64,000 nt of DNA, from positions 1 through 64,000 of the IMG/VR virus record IMGVR_UViG_3300043774_000134; one strand, written 5' to 3'. A program made the position numbers and the translations under genes. This DNA is from a virus. Positions 58,821-63,992 of this stretch are shown here, one piece after another (position 1 is the stretch's first letter; the number at the start of each line of letters is the position of its first letter). The notes beneath the pieces were generated by a model. It was not told the origin of the DNA. It did no database searches and worked only from the letters and a program-made list of their open reading frames with translations.

Positions 58821-58982
58821 ATGAAGAAGAAACCAGCACCCAAGAAGATTCAGAACACCGCATACATTATTGCTATGCGAGGTCTGCGTAGTTCCAATGC
58901 GGCTACTACGCACGACAATCGACCTAATCGTCAGAGGACTCGTTCAGCAGTCAAGCAGGTTGCTATTCGGGAGTATGCCTGA
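58821..58982 (+). CDS. Very basic small protein, leaderless
   Basis: The 53-residue product starts MKKKPAPKKIQN and has NRPNRQRTRSAVKQ, about a third Lys/Arg. This suggests nucleic-acid or ribosome binding. There is no ribosome site; the ATG is at the predicted +1. The tRNA-Asp gene starts 14 bp after its stop, so both may lie on one transcript. Confidence 0.65.
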   Translation: MKKKPAPKKIQNTAYIIAMRGLRSSNAATTHDNRPNRQRTRSAVKQVAIREYA

Positions 58983-58996
58983 TAGAATAGGATAAT

Positions 58997-59070
58997 GGCT
59001 CTGTAGCTCAGTTGGTTAGAGCACTACCCTGTCACGGTAGGGGTCGCCAGTTCAAGTCTGGTCAGAGTCG
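58997..59070 (+). tRNA. tRNA-Asp (anticodon GTC)
   Basis: All four stems form: acceptor GGCTCTG/CAGAGTC (one G-T pair), D arm GCTC/GAGC, anticodon stem CTACC/GGTAG with CTGTCAC loop, T arm GCCAG/CTGGT (last pair G-T) with TTCAAGT. Discriminator G; CCA is not encoded. Confidence 0.93.
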
Positions 59071-59168
59071 CAAATCGAACAAAGGAGTTACTATGTAACA
59101 GAGTAAACCAGCCACACTTACCGAAACCTAGGTGTAAAAAAGTAGGGGTGTGGTGTAGTAAATGTTAT
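59071..59168 (+). other. Spacer between tRNAs
   Basis: No gene seen. CCACAC (about 59110) and GTGTGG (about 59149) can pair across a 32-base loop and may aid processing or termination. Confidence 0.3.
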
Positions 59169-59243
59169 TCCCCTTTAGCTCAACGGCAGAGCAACGAGCT
59201 GTTAACTCGTAGGTTCTTGGTTCGAATCCAAGAGGGGGAGCCA
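59169..59243 (+). tRNA. tRNA-Asn (anticodon GTT)
   Basis: Acceptor TCCCCTT/AGGGGGA, D arm GCTC/GAGC, anticodon stem ACGAG/CTCGT with CTGTTAA loop, T arm CTTGG/CCAAG with TTCGAAT. Discriminator G followed by encoded CCA (59241-59243), unlike the tRNA-Asp. Confidence 0.93.
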
Positions 59244-59259
59244 GGATCCAAGGGCGCCG

Positions 59260-59288
59260 ACCTCACTGTCAGTGGTAGGTGTTACGAT
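59260..59288 (+). promoter_or_regulatory. Promoter, TGTCAGTGG class
   Basis: ACCTCA, 17-bp spacer with TGTCAGTGG and TGT, then TACGAT; GGCGCC begins 30 bp before the -10. Confidence 0.65.
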
Positions 59289-59314
59289 AGTATTACTTAG
59301 GAAAGGAAAAAATC

Positions 59315-59494
59315 ATGGCTTATGTATCTGAGTATGGTAACTATGGTGGTGAGGGAGTAATTGTATTCCCAGACTATCAACTTACCCCCGAACAATGGGA
59401 TGAGTTAGATGTTCTGCCAGACAACGACAAAATGTCGTATGTTAAGGGTATACTAGATGAAAACGAACTAGGATATATGGAGTTTAACGACTAA
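59315..59494 (+). CDS. Hypothetical acidic protein (59 residues)
   Basis: The ATG follows GAAAGGAAAAAATC. The product (MAYVSEYGNYGGEGVIVF...) has an N-terminal strand, then LTPEQWDELDVLPDNDKMSYVKGIL and an acidic end, resembling small helix-hairpin phage proteins. Start of a four- or five-gene set joined by overlaps. Function unknown. Confidence 0.7.
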   Translation: MAYVSEYGNYGGEGVIVFPDYQLTPEQWDELDVLPDNDKMSYVKGILDENELGYMEFND

Positions 59495-59505
59495 TGGGAG
59501 AAGCA

Positions 59506-59685
59506 ATGAAGCGTGAATCATACATTCCACCTAAAGGAATGACACAAAAAGAGTTCCTAACTATAGTTGCAAATGACCTAGTAGATATGGTAGTCTTGAA
59601 ACAGGTAGACTTTACCTATGTGCCAAGTGTTCGTGACTTTATTATCAAACATTCTAAATCCCGCCACAGAAAGGTAGCAAAGTGA
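59506..59685 (+). CDS. Hypothetical basic protein (59 residues)
   Basis: ATG 59506 is chosen because GGGAG lies 5 bp upstream; an in-frame ATG at 59494 overlapping the previous stop is possible (63 residues). The protein has IPPKGMTQKEFLTIVANDLVDMVV and ends KHSKSRHRKVAK. The basic tail hints at nucleic-acid contact. Unknown family. Confidence 0.65.
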   Translation: MKRESYIPPKGMTQKEFLTIVANDLVDMVVLKQVDFTYVPSVRDFIIKHSKSRHRKVAK

Positions 59686-59825
59686 AAAGCAATCCATTTG
59701 AGGGAGACGAGCAGGGTATGGAAATTATGGATGCCCTTGACGAATACTATAAGAATCCCCAAGACTACACATTCCGTGACCTTGAGGAAATCTTCCAAGA
59801 CCGTGACCCATTCGAGTTTCTCTAA
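59682..59825 (+). CDS. Hypothetical acidic protein (GTG start)
   Basis: The GTG at 59682 overlaps the stop of the preceding gene (GTGA) and follows AGAAAGG. The 47-residue product (KSNPFEGDEQGMEIMDAL...) is helical and acidic (FRDLEEIFQDRDPFEFL). Coupled translation supports it. Function unknown. Confidence 0.6.
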   Translation: MKSNPFEGDEQGMEIMDALDEYYKNPQDYTFRDLEEIFQDRDPFEFL

Positions 59826-59833
59826 GGAGCAAA

Positions 59834-60046
59834 ATGAAAAAGTATGATATCACTGCTACTGTCAAGCTGTATGACTTTTGTATGCCTGACGACTTTGACC
59901 CTGAGAACAATGACGGTGGAGACATCCTAGTCGCCCTTGATATGTATGTAGATGAAAAGACATATCAAACAGGATGGCGAACATTCGAAGAGACTATGAA
60001 GGTGTCTGGCGATTGGGTTAGTGCTACCTATAAGGTAGTCGAGTAG
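59834..60046 (+). CDS. Hypothetical beta-rich protein (70 residues)
   Basis: The ATG is preceded by AAGGAGC. The protein alternates strands (YDITATVKLYDF, ILVALDMYV, WVSATYKVVE) and has an acidic loop (DDFDPENNDGGD). Its stop overlaps the GTG of the next gene. No family recognised. Confidence 0.7.
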   Translation: MKKYDITATVKLYDFCMPDDFDPENNDGGDILVALDMYVDEKTYQTGWRTFEETMKVSGDWVSATYKVVE

Positions 60047-60171
60047 TGGAGTTTTTCCTACTACTCGTGATATCGGTATTGTTGATAGGAGTTATTTTGT
60101 TAATCATCTCTCCCCTGATTTTTACCGTGCTGTTTATCATTGAGAGTGTTTTGCAGAGACGAAGACACTAG
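60046..60171 (+). CDS. Small membrane protein (GTG start)
   Basis: The GTG overlaps the TAG of the preceding gene (TAGTG). The 41-residue product is a long hydrophobic segment, perhaps two helices (EFFLLLVISVLLIGVILLII, IFTVLFIIESVL), ending QRRRH. The basic end predicts a cytoplasmic C-terminus. Confidence 0.55.
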   Translation: MEFFLLLVISVLLIGVILLIISPLIFTVLFIIESVLQRRRH

Positions 60172-60186
60172 GAAAGATCGGCGCCG

Positions 60187-60215
60187 CTTTCACTGTCAGT
60201 GGGTACTGATACAGT
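60187..60215 (+). promoter_or_regulatory. Promoter, TGTCAGTGG class
   Basis: CTTTCA, 17-bp spacer with TGTCAGTGG and TGA, then TACAGT; GGCGCC begins 30 bp before the -10. Confidence 0.65.
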
Positions 60216-60238
60216 TGTATTACAACGAAAGGGAAAAA

Positions 60239-60367
60239 ATGCCGAACATGAAACTCACACCAACTAGGGCTGGACTTATTTTTGAGTGTGTAGACTGTGG
60301 CTCAAAGTTTGAGGCACTTGGCACAGAGGCAGACGAACACGAATGTATGACCGTCTTCTCATTCTAA
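60239..60367 (+). CDS. Small zinc-finger-like protein (42 residues)
   Basis: The ATG is behind ACGAAAGGGAAAAA. The protein contains CVDC and, 15 residues later, HEC, a possible CxxC...H-x-C zinc site (ECVDCGSKFEALG ... EADEHEC). The in-frame sequence upstream is leader and promoter. Target unknown. Confidence 0.65.
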   Translation: MPNMKLTPTRAGLIFECVDCGSKFEALGTEADEHECMTVFSF

Positions 60368-60389
60368 TGTCGGTGGCTACTGCTAAACT
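60361..60389 (+). promoter_or_regulatory. Promoter, TGTCGGTGG class
   Basis: ATTCTA overlapping the previous stop, 17-bp spacer with TGTCGGTGG and TGC, then TAAACT. Confidence 0.65.
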
Positions 60390-60413
60390 GAAACCCTACG
60401 AAAGGAAAAACTA

Positions 60414-60890
60414 ATGGGCTTGGATATGTATCTTGAGGTTCGTCGCACACTTCGTACCTACACTTGGGATGACCAGTTTGAGAAAATTGACAACCAGTTT
60501 GGGCAGTCTCTTGTTGCTCTTGCTGGTATGGAACACTTGGCTGGTCAAGAAAACTCTAGCGTCAGCATTGAGGTCAATGCAATCTATTGGCGTAAGGTAA
60601 ACTCTGTTCACCAGTGGTTTGTTGATAACATCGGTGGTGGTGTAGACGAGTGTCAGCGTATGTATGTCAAACGCAAAGACCTAGAGGACTTGCGTGACTT
60701 GGTGAAGGACACTCTCATTCACCGCAACAAGGCTAGCGTTACTCTGCCAACGCAGGGTGGATTCTTCTTTGGCTCAACCGAGTATGACGAATACTATTGG
60801 GGAGATTTGGAATACACGGCTAAGGAGTTAGACCGTGTGCTTGCCAACGCTAAGGAAAGCGATGACTTCTTCTATCAGGCTTCCTGGTAG
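60414..60890 (+). CDS. Conserved phage protein of unknown function
   Basis: This 158-residue protein starts MGLDMYLEVRR. It continues with NAIYWRKVNSVHQWFVDNI, then LEDLRDLVKDTL, and the strongly patterned TQGGFFFGSTEYDEYYWGDLEYTAKELDRVL. I recognise this pattern from many phage and plasmid hypothetical proteins, but no function is known to me. Leader CGAAAGGAAAAACTA. Single-gene transcript ending before a UUCG-capped hairpin. Confidence 0.8.
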   Translation: MGLDMYLEVRRTLRTYTWDDQFEKIDNQFGQSLVALAGMEHLAGQENSSVSIEVNAIYWRKVNSVHQWFVDNIGGGVDECQRMYVKRKDLEDLRDLVKDTLIHRNKASVTLPTQGGFFFGSTEYDEYYWGDLEYTAKELDRVLANAKESDDFFYQASW

Positions 60891-60920
60891 CAAGACGAGG
60901 GGTGCGACTCGATAACGCAT

Positions 60921-60940
60921 GACCCTTCGGGGTCGGCGCC
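60921..60940 (+). terminator. UUCG-capped hairpin next to GGCGCC
   Basis: GACCC-TTCG-GGGTC (60921-60934), a very stable tetraloop hairpin, joins directly to GGCGCC at 60935. There is no U-tract. It lies right after the 158-residue gene, so termination is likely. Confidence 0.55.
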
Positions 60941-60945
60941 GATCC

Positions 60946-60961
60946 GTAACCTAATTGTTAC
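60946..60961 (+). promoter_or_regulatory. GTAAC-N6-GTTAC operator-like pair
   Basis: Units at 60946 and 60957, here a true dyad; 59 bp before the -10 at 61005. Confidence 0.65.
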
Positions 60962-60981
60962 TTACGATATGTCTATTAAGA

Positions 60982-61010
60982 CTCTCACTGTCGGTGGCTG
61001 GTGTTATAGT
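60982..61010 (+). promoter_or_regulatory. Promoter of a leaderless gene
   Basis: CTCTCA, 17-bp spacer with TGTCGGTGG and TGT, then TATAGT; ATG at 61017, 12 bp from the -10 start. Confidence 0.65.
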
Positions 61011-61016
61011 AAAGGT

Positions 61017-61739
61017 ATGACAAAGTTGATTCGTAGCAAAGACCGTAAAGTAACCAACGCTGTAACGCCTAACGGCAAGCAAGCCAGTATCGCTAACACT
61101 TTTGGTTTGCCTAGCGGAACGGCATTCTCATGTCCAGGTGCTACTAGCGTATGCGAAACTATCTGCTACGCTGGCAAGTTGGAAAAAGTCTTCAAGGGTG
61201 TGCGTATCAACCTCGAACACAACTGGGCATTAGTCAAAGACGCAGACTACCTAACCATGTATAACCTTATCCACGAAATGATTAGCGACTTTGTTTCTGA
61301 TTGCGAGCGTCGTGGTGCAGAGAAACTATTCCGCATTCACTGGGACGGTGACTTCTTCAACGAAGACTACACTATCGCATGGCGTGATGTGATTTGTGAC
61401 TTTCAGGATGTGCAATTCTGGGCATACACACGAAGCGACTTTGCTGTGCCTATCCTGATTGACATTCCTAATCTTGGTTTCTACTTCTCAACCGATAGTG
61501 CTAACAAAGAATTGGCTATCAGTCTCAAAGAGACTCACGGTATCAAGTTGGCTTACCTTGCTCAGACATTCGCTATTGGTAAGGCTGACATTCTTGAGAT
61601 TACTGGTGAGAGTGCTATCCCATGCCCCGAAAATAACAAGAAACTGCCAATGATTAGCGAAAAGGGTAGTGCCTGTGTTACCTGTGGGCAATGTATCTTC
61701 CAACGCAATGACATTCTGTTTTCTGCTACCAAAAAGTAG
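61017..61739 (+). CDS. Cys-rich protein resembling phage GP88 family, leaderless
   Basis: 240 residues from ATG 61017; an ATG at 60969 in frame lies inside the promoter. Cysteines form two sets: C39-x6-C46-x3-C50 (SCPGATSVCETICYAG) and C203 with C220-x2-C223-x2-C226. The middle has RIHWDGDFFNEDY and FWAYTRSDF. The order resembles the mycobacteriophage gene product 88 family as I recall it, whose function is unknown. An iron-sulfur or zinc site is likely. It is the largest protein of the right arm. Confidence 0.7.
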   Translation: MTKLIRSKDRKVTNAVTPNGKQASIANTFGLPSGTAFSCPGATSVCETICYAGKLEKVFKGVRINLEHNWALVKDADYLTMYNLIHEMISDFVSDCERRGAEKLFRIHWDGDFFNEDYTIAWRDVICDFQDVQFWAYTRSDFAVPILIDIPNLGFYFSTDSANKELAISLKETHGIKLAYLAQTFAIGKADILEITGESAIPCPENNKKLPMISEKGSACVTCGQCIFQRNDILFSATKK

Positions 61740-61773
61740 CGGAGGGCGGCGCCCCCCCGATCCAAATCCCTAT

Positions 61774-61789
61774 GTTACGATTAGGTAAC
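61774..61789 (+). promoter_or_regulatory. GTTAC-N6-GTAAC operator-like pair
   Basis: Units at 61774 and 61785; 65 bp before the -10 at 61839. Confidence 0.6.
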
Positions 61790-61815
61790 AAAAGGCTGAA
61801 AAGTGCCATTTGGAC

Positions 61816-61844
61816 TTGCTATTGTCGGTGGTTACTGTCATACT
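61816..61844 (+). promoter_or_regulatory. Promoter, CATACT subclass
   Basis: TTGCTA, 17-bp spacer with TGTCGGTGG and TGT, then CATACT. Confidence 0.65.
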
Positions 61845-61909
61845 TGATATATCAGCAAGACCGCTGGTAAATAAGTTGGCTGGCTCGCCAACAGAAAATG
61901 AGGAAGCAA

Positions 61910-62050
61910 ATGAATATCGGAGAAACCTTCACCACGCAGAAGTCGGGTGTGACTGGCACGATTGCCGAAGTAATCAAGAACGCAAGCGGTTCAGTTCGTG
62001 TTCTGCTCACCCTGCCTAACGGCGACAGCCGTTGGACTACCGTCAAGTAG
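61910..62050 (+). CDS. Hypothetical beta-rich protein (46 residues)
   Basis: The ATG follows GAGGAAGCAA. The product (MNIGETFTTQKSGVTGTIAEV...) is made of short strands with NGDSRWTTVK at the end, like a mini beta barrel. The leader (about 60 nt) is longer than usual for this arm. Function unknown. Confidence 0.6.
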   Translation: MNIGETFTTQKSGVTGTIAEVIKNASGSVRVLLTLPNGDSRWTTVK

Positions 62051-62122
62051 TCTAACCCATTGTGCTGGGCATCACCCTAAACTGCCCACTCCAAATCAAA
62101 AGCCAAATGAAAGGAAAACATA

Positions 62123-62572
62123 ATGGCTCGTTCACTCTCTGTGAAGATTCCCACCGCAACGCTTATTGCTGATGTCGAGGCTACGATTGCTAAGATTGAG
62201 GAAGATGTTGCTAACTACCCTGCCCTGACCGAGAAGTATCGTGCGGACTCTAAGGCTTACAACGACAAGATTGTCCAACTGACGATTGACGCTATCAAGA
62301 AGAAGTCTGACCTTATCGGAACTGACTACGGCTCGCCTATTCGTGTGACCTCTGGCTACCGAGGCAACTCCGTTCAGATTGAGGTAGACGGTGACGCTCT
62401 TGGATTCCCACAGAAGCCTGACGCACCCTCTAACCCTAATGACCGCACCTACTATGGTCGTGACTACACGACTAAGTTGGACTTGCTGAAGAAGAACCTC
62501 AAGGTTCTCAATATGACCAACCAAGAGGAAGTCAATGCCTCCACCTACAATACGGTAATGGAACTCCTCTAA
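62123..62572 (+). CDS. Hypothetical protein with coiled-coil N-half
   Basis: This 149-residue protein has helices rich in Ala/Glu/Lys (DVEATIAKIEEDVANYPALTEKY, DKIVQLTIDAIKKK), a strand-rich middle (IRVTSGYRGNSVQIEVDGD) and a final helix pair. Leader AAAGGAAAACATA. A strong intrinsic terminator lies 40 bp downstream. No family recognised. Confidence 0.75.
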   Translation: MARSLSVKIPTATLIADVEATIAKIEEDVANYPALTEKYRADSKAYNDKIVQLTIDAIKKKSDLIGTDYGSPIRVTSGYRGNSVQIEVDGDALGFPQKPDAPSNPNDRTYYGRDYTTKLDLLKKNLKVLNMTNQEEVNASTYNTVMELL

Positions 62573-62611
62573 TGGAAAATGACCTGAGTATGTCTAAGTA
62601 AACTGCTCAAG

Positions 62612-62665
62612 CCCCCTATGTGAAGCGTCTGGATAGATTGCTGGTAAACATAGGGGGTTTCCTTT
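62612..62665 (+). terminator. Strong intrinsic terminator
   Basis: A 10-bp perfect stem CCCCCTATGT/ACATAGGGGG (62612-62621, 62648-62657) is followed by TTTCCTTTT. It ends the transcript of the 61910 and 62123 genes. Confidence 0.85.
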
Positions 62666-62697
62666 TGGGCGAGGGCGGCGCCCCGATCAGTCGCCAT

Positions 62698-62713
62698 GTA
62701 ACAAACAGGTTAC
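62698..62713 (+). promoter_or_regulatory. GTAAC-N6-GTTAC operator-like pair
   Basis: Units at 62698 and 62709; a third GTTAC at 62717; 65 bp before the -10 at 62763. Confidence 0.6.
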
Positions 62714-62739
62714 GATGTTACGAAAACAACCCCTAGAGG

Positions 62740-62768
62740 TTGTAAATGTCAGTGGTTGCTGTCATACT
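62740..62768 (+). promoter_or_regulatory. Promoter of a leaderless gene, CATACT subclass
   Basis: TTGTAA, 17-bp spacer with TGTCAGTGG and TGT, then CATACT; ATG at 62775, 12 bp from the -10 start. Confidence 0.65.
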
Positions 62769-62774
62769 TAGGAT

Positions 62775-62999
62775 ATGGAAAAGAAAATGGGAACATACTT
62801 CATCGTTAGCGGTGAGTCGTATTATGTGCGAGCCAATTCTGAGGAAGAGGCTGAGGCTGTTTGGAATGTCGGCATGGGATACCTTGACGCTTCTAACTAC
62901 CCAGAATTTGATATTGAAGAAGACCCCTTCGAGCGTATCGAATATGGAGAGGCATACACCACGGTTGAGTCTATCGTAGACTTCAGTGTCAGTGGCTAG
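62775..62999 (+). CDS. Acidic hypothetical protein, leaderless
   Basis: This 74-residue protein begins MEKKMGTYFIVSGESYYVRA and then has an Glu/Ala-rich helix (NSEEEAEAVWNVGMGYL) and an acidic remainder (EFDIEEDPFERIEYGE). The strand-helix-strand order with a conserved start recalls small phage proteins that modify host enzymes, but no function can be named. Promoter of the next gene overlaps its end. Confidence 0.7.
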   Translation: MEKKMGTYFIVSGESYYVRANSEEEAEAVWNVGMGYLDASNYPEFDIEEDPFERIEYGEAYTTVESIVDFSVSG

Positions 63000-63008
63000 T
63001 GTTAGACT
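62980..63008 (+). promoter_or_regulatory. Promoter, TGTCAGTGG class
   Basis: ACTTCA, 17-bp spacer with TGTCAGTGG and TGT, then TAGACT; lies across the last codons of the previous gene. Confidence 0.65.
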
Positions 63009-63033
63009 TAGAATAACAACGAAAGGGAAAAGA

Positions 63034-63291
63034 ATGATTGACAAGGCTTTTGGACTACAAGAGGCAGTGCGTAACGCTGTCTACTCAGATGGTGTGCGAC
63101 TGTCGGCACTAAACATTCTTCACGGTCACCAGATGATGAACGAGGAAGAAATGCAAAAGGCACTAATGGAACTTGTCTCAGAATTGGCAAGTGTGTCGTC
63201 CTTCTTCACAGTACAGGTTTTGCTGTCGGAGGATGAACAGAACGAATTGGCAGACACGATTGATATGCTTCAGGGAATGGGGAACAACTAA
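63034..63291 (+). CDS. Hypothetical helical protein (85 residues)
   Basis: ATG 63034 is behind CGAAAGGGAAAAGA; the in-frame ATG at 62986 lies in the promoter. The product is fully helical (QEAVRNAVYSDGVRLSALNIL, MQKALMELVSELASV) and acidic at the end. Its stop overlaps the next gene's ATG (TAATG). Function unknown. Confidence 0.7.
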   Translation: MIDKAFGLQEAVRNAVYSDGVRLSALNILHGHQMMNEEEMQKALMELVSELASVSSFFTVQVLLSEDEQNELADTIDMLQGMGNN

Positions 63292-63764
63292 TGATGGACT
63301 TTGAGAACATAAACATTGAGATGAAAGACCTGCCACCTGTACCTAGTGATGGCGACCTTGGTATCGAGACGGCTCTGGCTAATCGTGTCAACGACCTGAC
63401 TAAGGAACTTGAGGTAGTCAAGGCTAGCAATGACGACTGGCGTGAGCGTTTCGGCAAAGAGCAAAACAAGATTTATGAGATTCGTAACAACCTTGGGGAA
63501 CTTCTCAAGACACAGATTGAGCACGAACTAATCACCAACACTGGTGCTAAAGAGATTGCTGAACTGGTCGGTATCGAACTGACCAAGACGGTTACCGTCA
63601 CTGGCTCGGTATCATTCCAAGGAACCATTGAGATTAGTATCTTCGATGACACTGATGAACTTAGTCAGTATGACATTGAGGTAGACCTGAACGTTAGCCA
63701 CGACTACGACTCTCTGAACAACTTCGACTATGATGTAGAGTCTATGGAGTTTGAGGAAGAGTAG
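63291..63764 (+). CDS. Hypothetical coiled-coil/beta protein (157 residues)
   Basis: The N-terminal half is a coiled coil (ALANRVNDLTKELEVVKAS, GKEQNKIYEIRNNLGELL). The C-terminal half is beta-rich and very acidic (VTVTGSVSFQGTIEISIFDD ... NFDYDVESMEFEEE). It begins MMDF, so the second ATG is also possible. Coupled to the preceding gene. No family recognised. Confidence 0.75.
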   Translation: MMDFENINIEMKDLPPVPSDGDLGIETALANRVNDLTKELEVVKASNDDWRERFGKEQNKIYEIRNNLGELLKTQIEHELITNTGAKEIAELVGIELTKTVTVTGSVSFQGTIEISIFDDTDELSQYDIEVDLNVSHDYDSLNNFDYDVESMEFEEE

Positions 63765-63775
63765 GCCATTAAAGC

Positions 63776-63818
63776 TAGGGTGGGACCTTGTTAATTCCTT
63801 TCTTAGCTCCCATCCTAT
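63776..63818 (+). terminator. Possible terminator hairpin
   Basis: AGGGTGGGA near 63776 pairs with TCCCATCCT near 63809 (one mismatch) over a loop of about 22 bases. There is no U-run directly behind it, so it is less sure than the others. Confidence 0.4.
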
Positions 63819-63885
63819 AGACCTGGGCATGTCTTTAAAAGGCCCTTTCTCATACCCTGCGAGGGCGGCGCCCCGATCTGCGAAT

Positions 63886-63901
63886 GTAACGTTTTAATTA
63901 C
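63886..63901 (+). promoter_or_regulatory. GTAAC-N6-ATTAC operator-like pair
   Basis: Units at 63886 and 63897; 65 bp before the -10 at 63951. Confidence 0.5.
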
Positions 63902-63927
63902 GATGATTAAGAAAATGTCCCCAAAGC

Positions 63928-63956
63928 TTGTAATTGTCGGTGGTCTGTGTCATACT
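63928..63956 (+). promoter_or_regulatory. Promoter, CATACT subclass
   Basis: TTGTAA, 17-bp spacer with TGTCGGTGG and TGT, then CATACT. Confidence 0.65.
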
Positions 63957-63992
63957 TAGATAAGTAAACAAACCGCTAACGAAAGGCACGAT

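Larger units (their letters stand above)
53046..63872. repeat. GGCGCC palindrome, 15 copies in the right arm
   Basis: Copies begin at 53046, 54651, 55274, 56103, 56861, 57332, 57661, 57932, 58737, 59253, 60180, 60935, 61748, 62677 and 63867. All lie between genes, often just after a stop codon, usually with flanking G/C runs and GATC. At 57661, 59253 and 60180 the element begins exactly 30 bp before the -10. In most others it is 70-91 bp before it. It could be a short terminator or a protein site. Confidence 0.75.

Noticed and set aside
62132-62524. Minus-strand frame of 130 codons
   Set aside because: Antisense to the 62123-62572 gene, which has leader, ribosome site and terminator; no separate signals for the minus frame.
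62573-62602. Nine-codon frame (MENDLSMSK) after the 149-residue gene
   Set aside because: It overlaps the stop (TAATG) but is very short and lies directly before the terminator; no support as a gene.
53046-63872. GGCGCC as chance restriction sites
   Set aside because: Fifteen copies, all between genes and at fixed distances from -10 sequences, are far from what chance would give in DNA of this composition, so I kept them as elements.
54194-63956. Repressor stoperators like those of cluster A mycobacteriophages
   Set aside because: The repeated words differ from the 13-bp stoperator consensus and are tied to promoters at fixed distance instead of being scattered through genes.
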